Assembly (NCBI GenBank): GCA_002470185.1
Contig: DKNG01000260.1
Span: 1-42,727, forward strand
DNA: 42,727 bases
Reading direction: 5' to 3'
From: Arcobacter sp. UBA7394
GTDB taxonomy: Bacteria; Campylobacterota; Campylobacteria; Campylobacterales; Arcobacteraceae
A model generated the notes under the pieces. It searched no databases. It was not told where the DNA came from and saw only the letters and a list, made by a program, of their open reading frames with translations. A program made the translations under genes and the position numbers. Shown here piece after piece: positions 16,192 through 26,100 of this stretch (positions are counted from its first letter, which is position 1; every line of letters begins with the position of its first letter).

Positions 16192-18150
16192 ATGAAAATC
16201 CCATTTAAAATCCACTCAAAATATAAACCAAGCACAGCACAACAAGATGCGATAACAAAATTAGAAAAAGGATACAAAACAAATAAAATCCAAACTCTTT
16301 TAGGAATTACAGGATCTGGAAAAACTTATACTTTTGCTAATTTTATTGAAAAAGTCCAAAAACCAACTTTAGTATTAGCACATAATAAAATTCTAGCAGC
16401 TCAACTATATCAAGAATTAAAAGAATTATTTCCAGAAAATAAAGTAGAATACTTTATTTCATATTATGACTACTACCAACCAGAATCATATATCGCAACA
16501 ACTGACACATATATTGAAAAAACAGCAACAATTAATCAAGAAATTGAAAGACTAAGACTAAAAACAATTTCATCATTAGTAAGCAGAAACGATGTAATAG
16601 TTGTAGCATCAATATCATGTATTTATGGTGCTGGAAATCCTGAAGACTTTAAAAAATTAGGATTTGAACTAAAAGTTGACCAGCAAATCTCACGAAGTGA
16701 AATTACAAACCAATTTGTAAAAATGTTATATGAAAGAAATAATATGGACTTACAATCTGGAAGATTTAGAGTAAGGGGAGATACAATAGATATAATTCCA
16801 GGATACGAAAAAAATATTATAAGAATTGAAATGTTTGGAGATGAAATTGAAAAAATTTCTCTTATCGATAAAGATACAATGGAAAAAATTGAAAATTTAG
16901 ATAAAATTAAATTATTTCCAGCTAAACAATTTGTAATTGATGAAGATAAAACTTTAGCCACAATTCCTAAAATCAGAGCAGAACTAGATGAAAGATTAAA
17001 AGAACTTCCATTATTAGAATCTGAAAGGTTAAAAAAGAAAGTAAATTACGATTTAGAAATGATTCAAGAAGTTGGATATTGTAATGGAATTGAAAACTAT
17101 TCAAGAATTTTTGATGGAAGAAAACCAGGACAAGCGCCACACGTATTACTAGATTATTTCCCAAAAGATTTTTTATTAGTTATTGATGAATCTCACCAAA
17201 CTCTTCCTCAAAGTCGAGCAATGTATAAAGGAGATAAATCCAGAAAAGATAACTTAATTCAATATGGATTCAGACTCCCAAGTGCATACGATAACAGACC
17301 ACTTCAATTTCATGAATTTGAAAAATACTTTAACCACACATTATTTGTATCTGCAACTCCAGGAGATTATGAAGAAAATAATAGTCAAAATACTGCTGAA
17401 TTAATCGTAAGACCAACTGGGCTACTTGATCCAATAATTGAAATTAAACCAATTGATGGACAAGTAAAAGTATTAATTGAATTAATTCAACAAACAACAA
17501 AAAAAGGTGAAAGAAGTTTAGTTACAACATTAACTAAAAAAATGGCTGAAGATTTAACAGATTATTTAGCTAAAGAAAAAATTAAAGTTAGATATATGCA
17601 CTCAGATATCGACAGCCTTGACAGAATTGAATTAATCCGATCCCTTAGAGCAGGAGAATTTGATGTATTAGTTGGAATTAATTTATTAAGAGAAGGTTTA
17701 GATATTCCAGAAGTATCTTTAGTAACAATTTTAGATGCTGATAAAGAAGGTTTTTTAAGAGATGAAAGAAGTTTAATTCAAACTATCGGAAGAGCTGCTA
17801 GAAACCAAAATGGAAAAGTTATAATGTTTGCTGACAAAATGACAATTAGTATGAAAAACGCAATTGATAAAACAAAATATAGACGTGAAGAGCAAATTAA
17901 ATACAACAAAAAATATAATATCACTCCAACTACAATTATTAAAAAAGTAGCAGAAAAAACTAAAGAAGTGAAAGGAATAAAACATCTTGGTAAAACAGAA
18001 ATTGAAAAAGAAATGGCTAGAATGGAAAAAGAAATGAAGGTAGCTGCTAATGATTTAGACTTTGAAAAAGCTATTGCTATGAGAGATTCACTTGAACAAC
18101 TTAAAACAGAATGGCAATGGCAATCTGGAAGAACTAAAGATAAAAACTAA
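16192..18150 (+). CDS. uvrB: Excinuclease ABC subunit B
   Basis: DNA damage-recognition helicase of nucleotide excision repair: it is loaded by UvrA, verifies the lesion and recruits UvrC. 652 aa, full length. Walker A GITGSGKT (about 38-45); the beta-hairpin YYDYYQPESYIATTDTYIEK that clamps DNA; motif II as DESH (332-335); helicase C-terminal motifs including MHSDIDSLDRIELIRSLRAGEFDVLVG split around GINLLREGLDIPEV and QTIGRAARN; and the C-terminal UVR motif LDFEKAIAMRDSLEQLK that binds UvrC. uvrA and uvrC are not in the window. In archaea the Uvr system is usually of bacterial origin. TATA candidate AATAAATT at 16162-16169, about 26 bases before the ATG. Confidence 0.97.
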   Translation: MKIPFKIHSKYKPSTAQQDAITKLEKGYKTNKIQTLLGITGSGKTYTFANFIEKVQKPTLVLAHNKILAAQLYQELKELFPENKVEYFISYYDYYQPESYIATTDTYIEKTATINQEIERLRLKTISSLVSRNDVIVVASISCIYGAGNPEDFKKLGFELKVDQQISRSEITNQFVKMLYERNNMDLQSGRFRVRGDTIDIIPGYEKNIIRIEMFGDEIEKISLIDKDTMEKIENLDKIKLFPAKQFVIDEDKTLATIPKIRAELDERLKELPLLESERLKKKVNYDLEMIQEVGYCNGIENYSRIFDGRKPGQAPHVLLDYFPKDFLLVIDESHQTLPQSRAMYKGDKSRKDNLIQYGFRLPSAYDNRPLQFHEFEKYFNHTLFVSATPGDYEENNSQNTAELIVRPTGLLDPIIEIKPIDGQVKVLIELIQQTTKKGERSLVTTLTKKMAEDLTDYLAKEKIKVRYMHSDIDSLDRIELIRSLRAGEFDVLVGINLLREGLDIPEVSLVTILDADKEGFLRDERSLIQTIGRAARNQNGKVIMFADKMTISMKNAIDKTKYRREEQIKYNKKYNITPTTIIKKVAEKTKEVKGIKHLGKTEIEKEMARMEKEMKVAANDLDFEKAIAMRDSLEQLKTEWQWQSGRTKDKN

Positions 18151-18292
18151 ATTAAAAGTATACATAACACTTAAAATAACCTTGTAAAGAGGAATTTGAA
18201 TAAATTATAAAAAATTAAATATAAATTAATTAGTATAATTAAAATTAAAGTGAATATACGTAATTAGTAACCTCATACAAATAATAATGATA

Positions 18293-18300
18293 TTTATATA
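18293..18300 (+). promoter_or_regulatory. TATA box of the type I restriction-modification operon
   Basis: TTTATATA centred about 29 bases before the ATG of hsdM at 18326. The 18151-18325 gap otherwise holds no gene; no conserved operator was recognised. Confidence 0.55.
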
Positions 18301-18325
18301 TTGATAATTAATTAAATTATTTATA

Positions 18326-19894
18326 ATGGTATTAAATGAACAAGAAAAAGCAGATTTACATAAAACAATTTGGAAAATTGCCAATGATTTAAGGGGAAGT
18401 GTTGATGGTTGGGATTTTAAACAGTATGTTTTAGGTATGCTTTTTTATAGATTTATTAGTGAAAAATTAATTAATGATGTTAATACTCATCAGCATAAAT
18501 CTGGTGAAGAAGATTTTGATTTTACTACATTGGGTGATGAGGATGCTGAGTTAGCTAGAAAAGAATTTGTTCAAGATGATGGATTTTATATTTTACCAAG
18601 TGAGTTGTTTTCTAATATTCGAAAGAAAGCAAAAAATAATGATGATTTAAATGAGACTTTAGAAACTATTTTTAAAAATATTGAAAATTCAGCAAAAGGA
18701 ACTAATAGTGAAGAAAGTTTGAAAGGGTTATTTGATGATTTTGATTTTAATTCTAATAAGTTAGGTTCTAATATTGAAAAGAGAAATAAGTTATTAATTA
18801 AGTTATTAGATTCTATTGGAGATTTAAATTTAGGAAATTTTAAAGACCATTCAATTGATACTTTTGGAGATACTTATGAGTTTTTATTAAAGATGTATGC
18901 GAGTTCTGCTGGAAAGTCTGGGGGAGAATTTTTCACTCCACAAGAGGTGAGCGAGTTACTTGCTAAGATTACAACAGTTGGGAAAAAGAAAATTAATAAA
19001 GTTTATGATCCTGCTTGTGGTTCTGGTTCTTTATTGTTAAAGTTTAATAAAATTTTAGGTGAAGGGAAGGTTTCTGGTTTTTATGGTCAAGAGATTAATA
19101 TTTCAACTTTTAATTTGTGTAGGATGAATATGTATTTACATAATATTAATTATGAAAATTTTGATATTACTCATGGGGATACTTTAATTAATCCAAAGCA
19201 ACAAGGTTTTGAGCCTTTTGATGCAATTGTTTCTAATCCTCCTTATTCTATTAATTGGGAGGGAGATGATAATCCTCTTTTAATTAATGATGAAAGATTT
19301 AAACCTGCTGGAGTTTTAGCTCCAAAGAGTAAGGCTGATTTAGCTTTTGTTATGCATATTTTACATAGTTTAGCAAATGATGGAACTGCTGCGATTGTGG
19401 AGTTTCCTGGTGTTTTGTATCGTGGTGGAGCAGAAGGGAAGATTAGAAAATATTTAATTGATAATAATTTTGTTGATTGTGTAATTCAATTACCAAGTAA
19501 TTTATTCTTTGGAACTTCAATTGCTACTTGTATTATTGTTTTAAAGAAAGATAAACAAGATGATAATGTTTTATTTATTGATGCGAGTGATGAGTTTGAA
19601 GTTGATGGAAATAAAAATAAATTAAATTCTGAACATCAAGATAAAATTTTAAATAAATTTATTGAAAGAATTGATACAAATGAAACGGAATATATTTCAA
19701 AATTAGTTTCTAAAAAAGATATAAGTTCTAACGATTATAATATTGCTGTATCTTCTTATGTTGAAAAAGAAGATTTAAGGGAAAAGGTTAATATTAAAAA
19801 ATTAAATTTAGAAATTTCTGATTGTGTTAAAGTTCAAAATGAATTAAAGAAATCTATTGATAAGATTGTGAAAGAGTTAGAAGGTGAAAAATAA
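18326..19894 (+). CDS. hsdM: Type I restriction-modification methyltransferase subunit HsdM
   Basis: N6-adenine methyltransferase subunit of a type I complex (M2S for modification, R2M2S for restriction). 522 aa. The N-terminal HsdM domain (LHKTIWKIANDLRGSVDGWD, then VLGMLFYRFISEKL) is followed by the catalytic domain: GEFFTPQEVSELLA, AdoMet motif I DPACGSGSLLL (228-238) and motif IV NPPY (304-307). First gene of hsdM-rhuM-hsdS-prrC-hsdR; its stop codon is immediately followed by the rhuM ATG. By eye its codons are rich in G and T in third positions (GAT, GGT, TTT), unlike the A/C-rich plus-strand genes around it, which suggests a different origin for this part of the operon. Confidence 0.96.
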   Translation: MVLNEQEKADLHKTIWKIANDLRGSVDGWDFKQYVLGMLFYRFISEKLINDVNTHQHKSGEEDFDFTTLGDEDAELARKEFVQDDGFYILPSELFSNIRKKAKNNDDLNETLETIFKNIENSAKGTNSEESLKGLFDDFDFNSNKLGSNIEKRNKLLIKLLDSIGDLNLGNFKDHSIDTFGDTYEFLLKMYASSAGKSGGEFFTPQEVSELLAKITTVGKKKINKVYDPACGSGSLLLKFNKILGEGKVSGFYGQEINISTFNLCRMNMYLHNINYENFDITHGDTLINPKQQGFEPFDAIVSNPPYSINWEGDDNPLLINDERFKPAGVLAPKSKADLAFVMHILHSLANDGTAAIVEFPGVLYRGGAEGKIRKYLIDNNFVDCVIQLPSNLFFGTSIATCIIVLKKDKQDDNVLFIDASDEFEVDGNKNKLNSEHQDKILNKFIERIDTNETEYISKLVSKKDISSNDYNIAVSSYVEKEDLREKVNIKKLNLEISDCVKVQNELKKSIDKIVKELEGEK

Positions 19895-20923
19895 ATGGTA
19901 GGTGAGATAGAAAAAAAAGAAAAATTAACTGACTTTTTATTATATACTTCACCTAATGGAGAAATTAAAATTGAAGCTTTTTTGAAAGATGAAACTATTT
20001 GGTTATCTCAAAAGAGAATGTCTGAACTTTTTGGTGTTGGAGTTCCAGCAATTTCTAAACATTTACAAAATATTTTTGAAAATAAAGAGGTTGATGAAAA
20101 AGTGGCTATTTCCATTTTGGAAATACCCACTCAACACGGTGCTATTGAGAATAAAACGCAAAATGTCAAAACCAAATATTATAATTTAGATTTGATTTTA
20201 TCAGTTGGTTATCGTGTAAATTCTTCTAAGGCGACACAGTTTAGAATTTGGGCAAGTAAAACTTTGAAAGAGTTTATTATTAAAGGATTTGTGATGGATG
20301 ATAATCGTTTAAAAAATGGAGAATATTTTGAAAAAGATTATTTTAAAGAATTATTAGAAAGAGTTCGTTCTATTAGAACTAGTGAGAGAAGAATTTATTT
20401 ACAGATTACAGATATTTTTGCTGAGTGTAGTATTGATTATGATAAAAATTCTAAAACAACTAAGGATTTTTTTTCAAGTGTTCAAAATAAGTTTCATTAT
20501 GCAATTTCTAATAAAACTGCTGCTGAGATTATTTATAATAGTGCTGATTCAAATAAAGATAAAATGGGGCTTTCTACTTGGAAAAATTCTCCAGATGGAA
20601 GAGTTTTAAAATCTGATACTATTGTTGCTAAAAATTATTTAAAAGTAAAAGAGATTAAACAATTAGAGAGAACTATTTCAAGTTATTTTGATTATATTGA
20701 AAATCAGATTGAGAAAAAAAATACTTTTACAATGGATAGTTTAGCTGATTCAGTAAATAAGTTTTTAGATTTTAATGATTTTAAAGTTTTGGAAGGGAAA
20801 GGAAATATTTCTTATAAATTGGCTGAAGAAAAAGCATTTGATGAATATGATATATTTAATAAAACTCAAATTATTAATTCAGATTTTGAGAAGAAAATTA
20901 AAGGAATAAGTAAAAATGAATAA
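19895..20923 (+). CDS. rhuM: RhuM-family protein inside the type I RM operon
   Basis: 342 aa, resembling the RhuM family first described as a Salmonella pathogenicity-island protein and often found in type I restriction loci. The N-terminal segment includes a possible helix-turn-helix (IWLSQKRMSELFGVGVPAIS) followed by KHLQNIF; the family core is TKYYNLDLILSVGYRVNSS and FRIWASKTLKEFIIKGF; then a basic helix SIRTSERRIYLQITDIF. DNA binding is likely but the biochemical role is unknown. Its ATG directly follows the hsdM stop, with GGTGA 7 bases upstream as ribosome binding site. The end overlaps hsdS by 8 bases, so it is translated as part of the RM operon. A role as adaptor, regulator or toxin is possible; none is shown. 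Confidence 0.85.
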   Translation: MVGEIEKKEKLTDFLLYTSPNGEIKIEAFLKDETIWLSQKRMSELFGVGVPAISKHLQNIFENKEVDEKVAISILEIPTQHGAIENKTQNVKTKYYNLDLILSVGYRVNSSKATQFRIWASKTLKEFIIKGFVMDDNRLKNGEYFEKDYFKELLERVRSIRTSERRIYLQITDIFAECSIDYDKNSKTTKDFFSSVQNKFHYAISNKTAAEIIYNSADSNKDKMGLSTWKNSPDGRVLKSDTIVAKNYLKVKEIKQLERTISSYFDYIENQIEKKNTFTMDSLADSVNKFLDFNDFKVLEGKGNISYKLAEEKAFDEYDIFNKTQIINSDFEKKIKGISKNE

Positions 20924-22073
20924 TATTGATAAATTAATTAAAGAACTTTGTCCAAATGGAGTTGAATATAAAGAACTTGGTGAAATTTGTGATTTTCAAA
21001 ATGGTTTTGCTTTTAAAAGTTCATTATTTGAAAATAAAGGACTTCCTATTTTAAGAATTACAAATATTAAAGATAAGTTTATTGATGAAAAAAGTTTAAA
21101 ATATTTTGATGAAAAAAATTATAAAACAGATTTAACTCAATTTAAAGTAATTAATGGAGATATTTTAATTGCAATGTCTGGAGCAACAACTGGGAAAATT
21201 GGACAAGTTAAAGATAATCAAGAATTTTATATAAATCAACGAGTTGGAAAATTTGAACCAAAAAGTAAAATCTTAGTTAATAATTATTTATTTCATTTTT
21301 TATTAACAAAATTAAATTTTTTACACAATTTGGGTGGTGGTGGAGCACAACCTAATTTGAGTTCAAATAAATTGATGAAAAGTTTAAAAATTCCACTGCC
21401 ACACATAAAAATACAGACCAAAATTGTCGAAATACTAGACAACTTTACAGACCTTGACACAAATTTAAAACAAGAACTTGAAAATAGAAAAAAACAATAT
21501 GAACATTATAGGGAGCAGTTGCTGTGCTTTGATAATAGTGTTGAAATTACAACTTTAGATAAAATATCTAAAAATTTAGATTCAAAAAGAAAACCAGTTA
21601 CTAGGTCTGCGAGAGATAAAGGAAAATATCCTTATTATGGTGCTTCTGGAATTGTGGATTATGTTAGTGATTATATCTTTGACGGGAATTATTTATTGAT
21701 TTCTGAGGATGGAGCAAATTTATTAGTTAGAAAAACACCTATTGCTTTTCCAGCAACTGGAAAAACTTGGGTTAATAATCATGCCCATATTTTAGAATTT
21801 GATGAATTAATTTCACAGAGATTTATTGAGATTTATTTAAATTCTATTGATTTAACTCCATATATAACTGGTGCGGCACAACCTAAATTAAATAAAACAA
21901 ATATGAACACAATTAAAATACCTTTTCCAAAATTTGAAATTAGAAAAGATATAGTTTCAAAAATAGACCAATTTGATAAATTAATTAATAATCTTCAAAA
22001 TGAAATCAAATTAAGGCATAAACAATATGAGTCTTATAGGGAAATGCTTTTAAATTTCAAAAGATTAAATTAA
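20916..22073 (+). CDS. hsdS: Type I restriction-modification specificity subunit HsdS
   Basis: Determines the bipartite DNA target of the complex. 385 aa with the expected two halves. TRD1 begins PNGVEYKELGEICDFQNGFAF and is followed by the central conserved helix (IQTKIVEILDNFTDLDTNLKQ, ELENRKKQYEHYREQLL). TRD2 begins TTLDKISKNLDSKRKP and is followed by a second helix (FDKLINNLQNEIKLRHKQYE, SYREMLLNF). The internal KQYExYRExLL repeat shows the usual pseudo-symmetry. The DNA coding the central helix (about 21,395-21,480) is visibly richer in C than the TRDs on each side, which fits TRD exchange by recombination at conserved segments. Overlaps rhuM by 8 bases; the prrC-like gene follows 10 bases after the stop codon. 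Confidence 0.94.
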   Translation: MNNIDKLIKELCPNGVEYKELGEICDFQNGFAFKSSLFENKGLPILRITNIKDKFIDEKSLKYFDEKNYKTDLTQFKVINGDILIAMSGATTGKIGQVKDNQEFYINQRVGKFEPKSKILVNNYLFHFLLTKLNFLHNLGGGGAQPNLSSNKLMKSLKIPLPHIKIQTKIVEILDNFTDLDTNLKQELENRKKQYEHYREQLLCFDNSVEITTLDKISKNLDSKRKPVTRSARDKGKYPYYGASGIVDYVSDYIFDGNYLLISEDGANLLVRKTPIAFPATGKTWVNNHAHILEFDELISQRFIEIYLNSIDLTPYITGAAQPKLNKTNMNTIKIPFPKFEIRKDIVSKIDQFDKLINNLQNEIKLRHKQYESYREMLLNFKRLN

Positions 22074-22083
22074 TTATACTAAA

Positions 22084-23157
22084 ATGGTTGAACTTGAAAA
22101 TTTTGAAGATTTATATACTGAAATTAAAAATAATGTTGATTCATCAGATAAAAATGTTTCAACAATTTATGCTTTTAACGGAACTGGAAAAACTAGATTG
22201 TCAAAGAAGTTTAATTCATTAAATAATGGTGAGACTGATGAAATTAAAGTTTTATGTTATAATGCTTTTTTAGAAGATTTATTTAGTTGGGATAATGAGA
22301 ATTTTATTCTTACATTAAATGCTTCATGGGAATTAAAATTAATTAGAGATGAAGGTTTGGGGGATGAAATCTCAAAAACTTTTCAACGAATTTTAAATAG
22401 TAAAATTGAACCTGAAATTGAGTTGGAAACTGGAAAAATTCATTTCCAAATTCCTACTGACGGGACTGGTGAGAATATTAAAATTTCCAAAGGTGAGGAG
22501 AGTATGTTTATCTGGAGTGTTTTTCATACTATCTTGGAAAGAATTATTTTGATTTTAAAAGATAAAAAAGAAGACAGGTCAATAAATATATTTGATAATT
22601 TAGAATATATCTTAATTGATGACCCAGTTTCCTCCTTTGATGACAATAAAATAATAAACTTAGCAATGGAATTAATAAAAGTTATTAAATCTGATAAGGA
22701 GAAAAATATTGATTTTTTAATTACAACTCACCACGCCTTATTTTTTAATATTTTTTTTAATAAATTTAAAACTAAAAATAAATTTAAACATTATATTTTA
22801 TCAAAAAATAAAACTAAATTTAATTTAACTGTACAAGGGAATGATACTCCATTTAATTATCATTTACTTGTAAAGAATGAAATTCAAAATGCTGTTGATA
22901 ATGAAACTAAATTAAATAAATATCATTTCAACCTATTTAGAGGTTTAATGGAAAAAACTTCAAATTTTTTAGGAATAGGTTATTGGGGTGACTGTATCAA
23001 TAAAAAAAATCCAGATAGAGATATTTTAATTAAAACAATTGATTCTTATAGTCATTGTAAATTTTCAGATTTAGAATATGAGAATTTAACTGAGGATGAA
23101 AAAAATATGTTCAAAGAATCCTTTGAAAGTTTTATTAAGGAGTATAAATTTAATTAA
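22084..23157 (+). CDS. prrC: PrrC-like anticodon nuclease associated with type I RM
   Basis: 357 aa, close in length to E. coli PrrC (396). In E. coli, PrrC is kept silent by the EcoprrI restriction complex and, when a phage inhibitor disturbs it, cuts tRNA-Lys at the anticodon. Seen here: a PrrC-type Walker A YAFNGTGKTRLSKKF (29-43), a signature-like ISKGEES (134-140), Walker B YILIDDPVSSFDD (175-187) and the switch region LITTHHALF (His216/217). In the C-terminal third, FRGLMEKTSNFLG gives Arg286 and Glu290, and SYSHCKF gives His324. The Arg to Glu spacing equals, and the Glu to His spacing nearly equals, the E. coli triad Arg320, Glu324, His356 (from memory). Gene order hsdM, hsdS, prrC, hsdR also matches. 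tRNA target is not predictable. Confidence 0.85.
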   Translation: MVELENFEDLYTEIKNNVDSSDKNVSTIYAFNGTGKTRLSKKFNSLNNGETDEIKVLCYNAFLEDLFSWDNENFILTLNASWELKLIRDEGLGDEISKTFQRILNSKIEPEIELETGKIHFQIPTDGTGENIKISKGEESMFIWSVFHTILERIILILKDKKEDRSINIFDNLEYILIDDPVSSFDDNKIINLAMELIKVIKSDKEKNIDFLITTHHALFFNIFFNKFKTKNKFKHYILSKNKTKFNLTVQGNDTPFNYHLLVKNEIQNAVDNETKLNKYHFNLFRGLMEKTSNFLGIGYWGDCINKKNPDRDILIKTIDSYSHCKFSDLEYENLTEDEKNMFKESFESFIKEYKFN

Positions 23158-23168
23158 TTATAATAAAA

Positions 23169-26100
23169 ATGGTAAAAACAGATAAAACCCATAATTTGAA
23201 CCAAAAACCAACTGTAATACCTAAATTTATCTCTTCAAAGAAAATTGAAGAAAATTACCAAACAGAAGACCAATTAGAAAAAGCATTTATTTCTCAATTA
23301 GAAAATCAACAATATGATTATTTAAATATTACGACAAATGAAGATTTAATTGAAAATTTAAAAACTCAATTAGAAAAATTAAATAATTATAAATTTTCAA
23401 AAAATGAATGGGAAACCTTTTTTAAAAAAGAAATTGCAAATAAAAACCATAAAATTGAAGATAAAACAAAAATAATTCAAGAAGATTCTACTAAAACTTT
23501 AATTAGAGATAATGGAAGTTCTAAAAATATTAGATTTATTGATAAAAAAAATATAGAAAACAATTCTTTACAAGTAATTAATCAATATACAACAAAATCT
23601 GGACAAAGAGAAAATCGTTACGATGTAACAATATTAGTTAATGGATTACCATTAATTCATGTAGAATTAAAAAAAAGAGGAATTAAATTAAAAGAAGCAT
23701 TTAACCAAATTAGAAGATACCAAAGAGAAAGTTTTTGGTCTGATTCTGGTTTATTTAAATATGTTCAATTATTTATTATTTCAAACGGAACAAAAACAAA
23801 ATATTTTTCTAATACAACAAGAGATAGTAGAATTAAAGAATTAAGTAATAAAAATATTAATCCAAAAGAAAAAAAATCAAGTCATAGTTATGAATTTACA
23901 AATATTTGGGCAGATAGTACAAATACACCAATTCACGACTTAACAGACTTTACAGAAACTTTCTTTGCTAAACATACAATTCTAAATATTTTAACTAAAT
24001 ATTGTGTTTTTACATCAGAAAATCAATTATTAGTTATGAGACCTTATCAAATTGTAGCAACAGAAAAAATAATTGATAAAGTAAATATATCAACAAAAAA
24101 AAAGTTATGTGGAACAATTGATGCTGGTGGTTTTATTTGGCATACTACTGGGAGTGGAAAGACACTTACAAGTTTTAAAGCTGCTCAATTAGCAACAAAA
24201 ATTGAAACTGTAAAAAAAGTTTTATTTGTTGTAGATAGAAAAGATTTAGACTATCAAACTATGAAAGAATATGATAAATTTGAAAAAGGAGCAGCAAACT
24301 CAAATACAAGCACAGCAAAACTAAAAAAACAAATTGAAGATCCAAAATCAACAATTATTATTACAACAATTCAAAAACTAGACAAATTTATTAAAAAAAA
24401 TTCAGACAATAAAATATTTAATGAACATATGATTTTAATCTTTGATGAATGTCACCGTTCACAATTTGGAGATATGCACAAAGCAATTAAAAAATCTTTT
24501 AATAACTATCATTTATTTGGATTTACTGGAACTCCAATTTTTGCAAAGAATTCTTCAAGCAGTGGAACAGTTGATTTAAGAACAACAGAGCAAGCATTTG
24601 GTGAAAAATTACATACTTATACAATTGTTGATGCAATTTCTGATAAAAATGTTTTAAAATTTAAAGTTGATTATGTTGAAACTATGAAACAAGCTGAAGA
24701 TTCAGAAGATAAAAAAATAACTGACATTGACAGAAAAGCAGCATTAGAATCTCCAAAAAGAATTTCAAACATTGTAAAATATATTCATAATAATTTTGAT
24801 GATAAGACAAAAAAGAATAGAACATATTCTCATAAAATTACTGAAAACATTACTGAAGTTTTAAAATCTAAAAATAAAAAGAAAGTTGAGAAAATTATGC
24901 AAAATAAACGATTATCTGGTTTTAATTCTATTTTTGCCGTGTCGTCCATTGAAATGGCTAAAAAGTATTATCTTGAATTTGATAAACACTCAAAAACATT
25001 ACCTATTAATAGACAATTAAAAGTTGCAACTATTTTTAGTTATGGAGCAAATGATGAAGAAAATGAAATTGGTGTAACTGATGAAAACCCAGAAGATACA
25101 AGTGAACTAAGTAAAACAGACCGAGACTTTTTAGAAAAAGCAATTAAAGATTATAACAAATTATTCAAAACAAGTTACGACACATCAAAAGAAAAATTTC
25201 AAAACTATTACAAAGACATTTCTGAAAGAGTCAAAAACAGAGAAATAGATGTTTTAATTGTTGTAAATATGTTTTTAACTGGATTTGATGCTCCAACACT
25301 AAATACTTTATGGGTTGATAAAAATTTAAAATCTCACGGATTAATTCAAGCATATTCAAGAACAAACAGAATTTTAAATGCTATTAAAACACACGGAAAT
25401 ATTGTATGTTTTAGAAATTTAGAAAAGGCAACAAATGATGCGATTTCATTATTTGGAGATAAAAATGCCAGAGGAATTGTATTATTAAAATCTTATGATG
25501 AGTATTATAATGGTTATACTGAAAAAGGAAAAGAAATTAGAGGATATAAATCATTAGTTGAAGAACTAAAACATAAATTTCCGATTGGAGAAGAACCATT
25601 TGGTGAACAAAATAAAAAAGATTTTATTAAATTATTCGGTGGAATTCTAAGAATTAAAAATATATTAACAACATTTGATGAATTTATTGGAAATGAAATT
25701 TTAACAGATAGAGAATTACAAGATTATACTTCAATGTATCAAGATTTATATGAAGAATTTAGAAGTGAAAAAAATAATGATAAAGAAAATATTAATGATG
25801 ATTTAGTTTTTGAGATGGAATTAATTAAACAAACTGAAATTAATATTGATTTTATAATTAGTTTAATTACAAAATACCATAAAAATAATATTAAAGATAA
25901 AGAAATTTTAAGTGATATTAATAGAATGATTAATTCAAGTACTGAATTAAGAAATAAAAAAGATTTAATTGAAGAATTTATTGAATCATTAAAAATTTCA
26001 AAAGATAAAGATGATGTTGATAAAGAATGGGAAGAATTTTTAGAAAAAAAGAAAACGGAAGAATTAGATTTATTAATTAAATCTGAAAATTTATTCCCAG

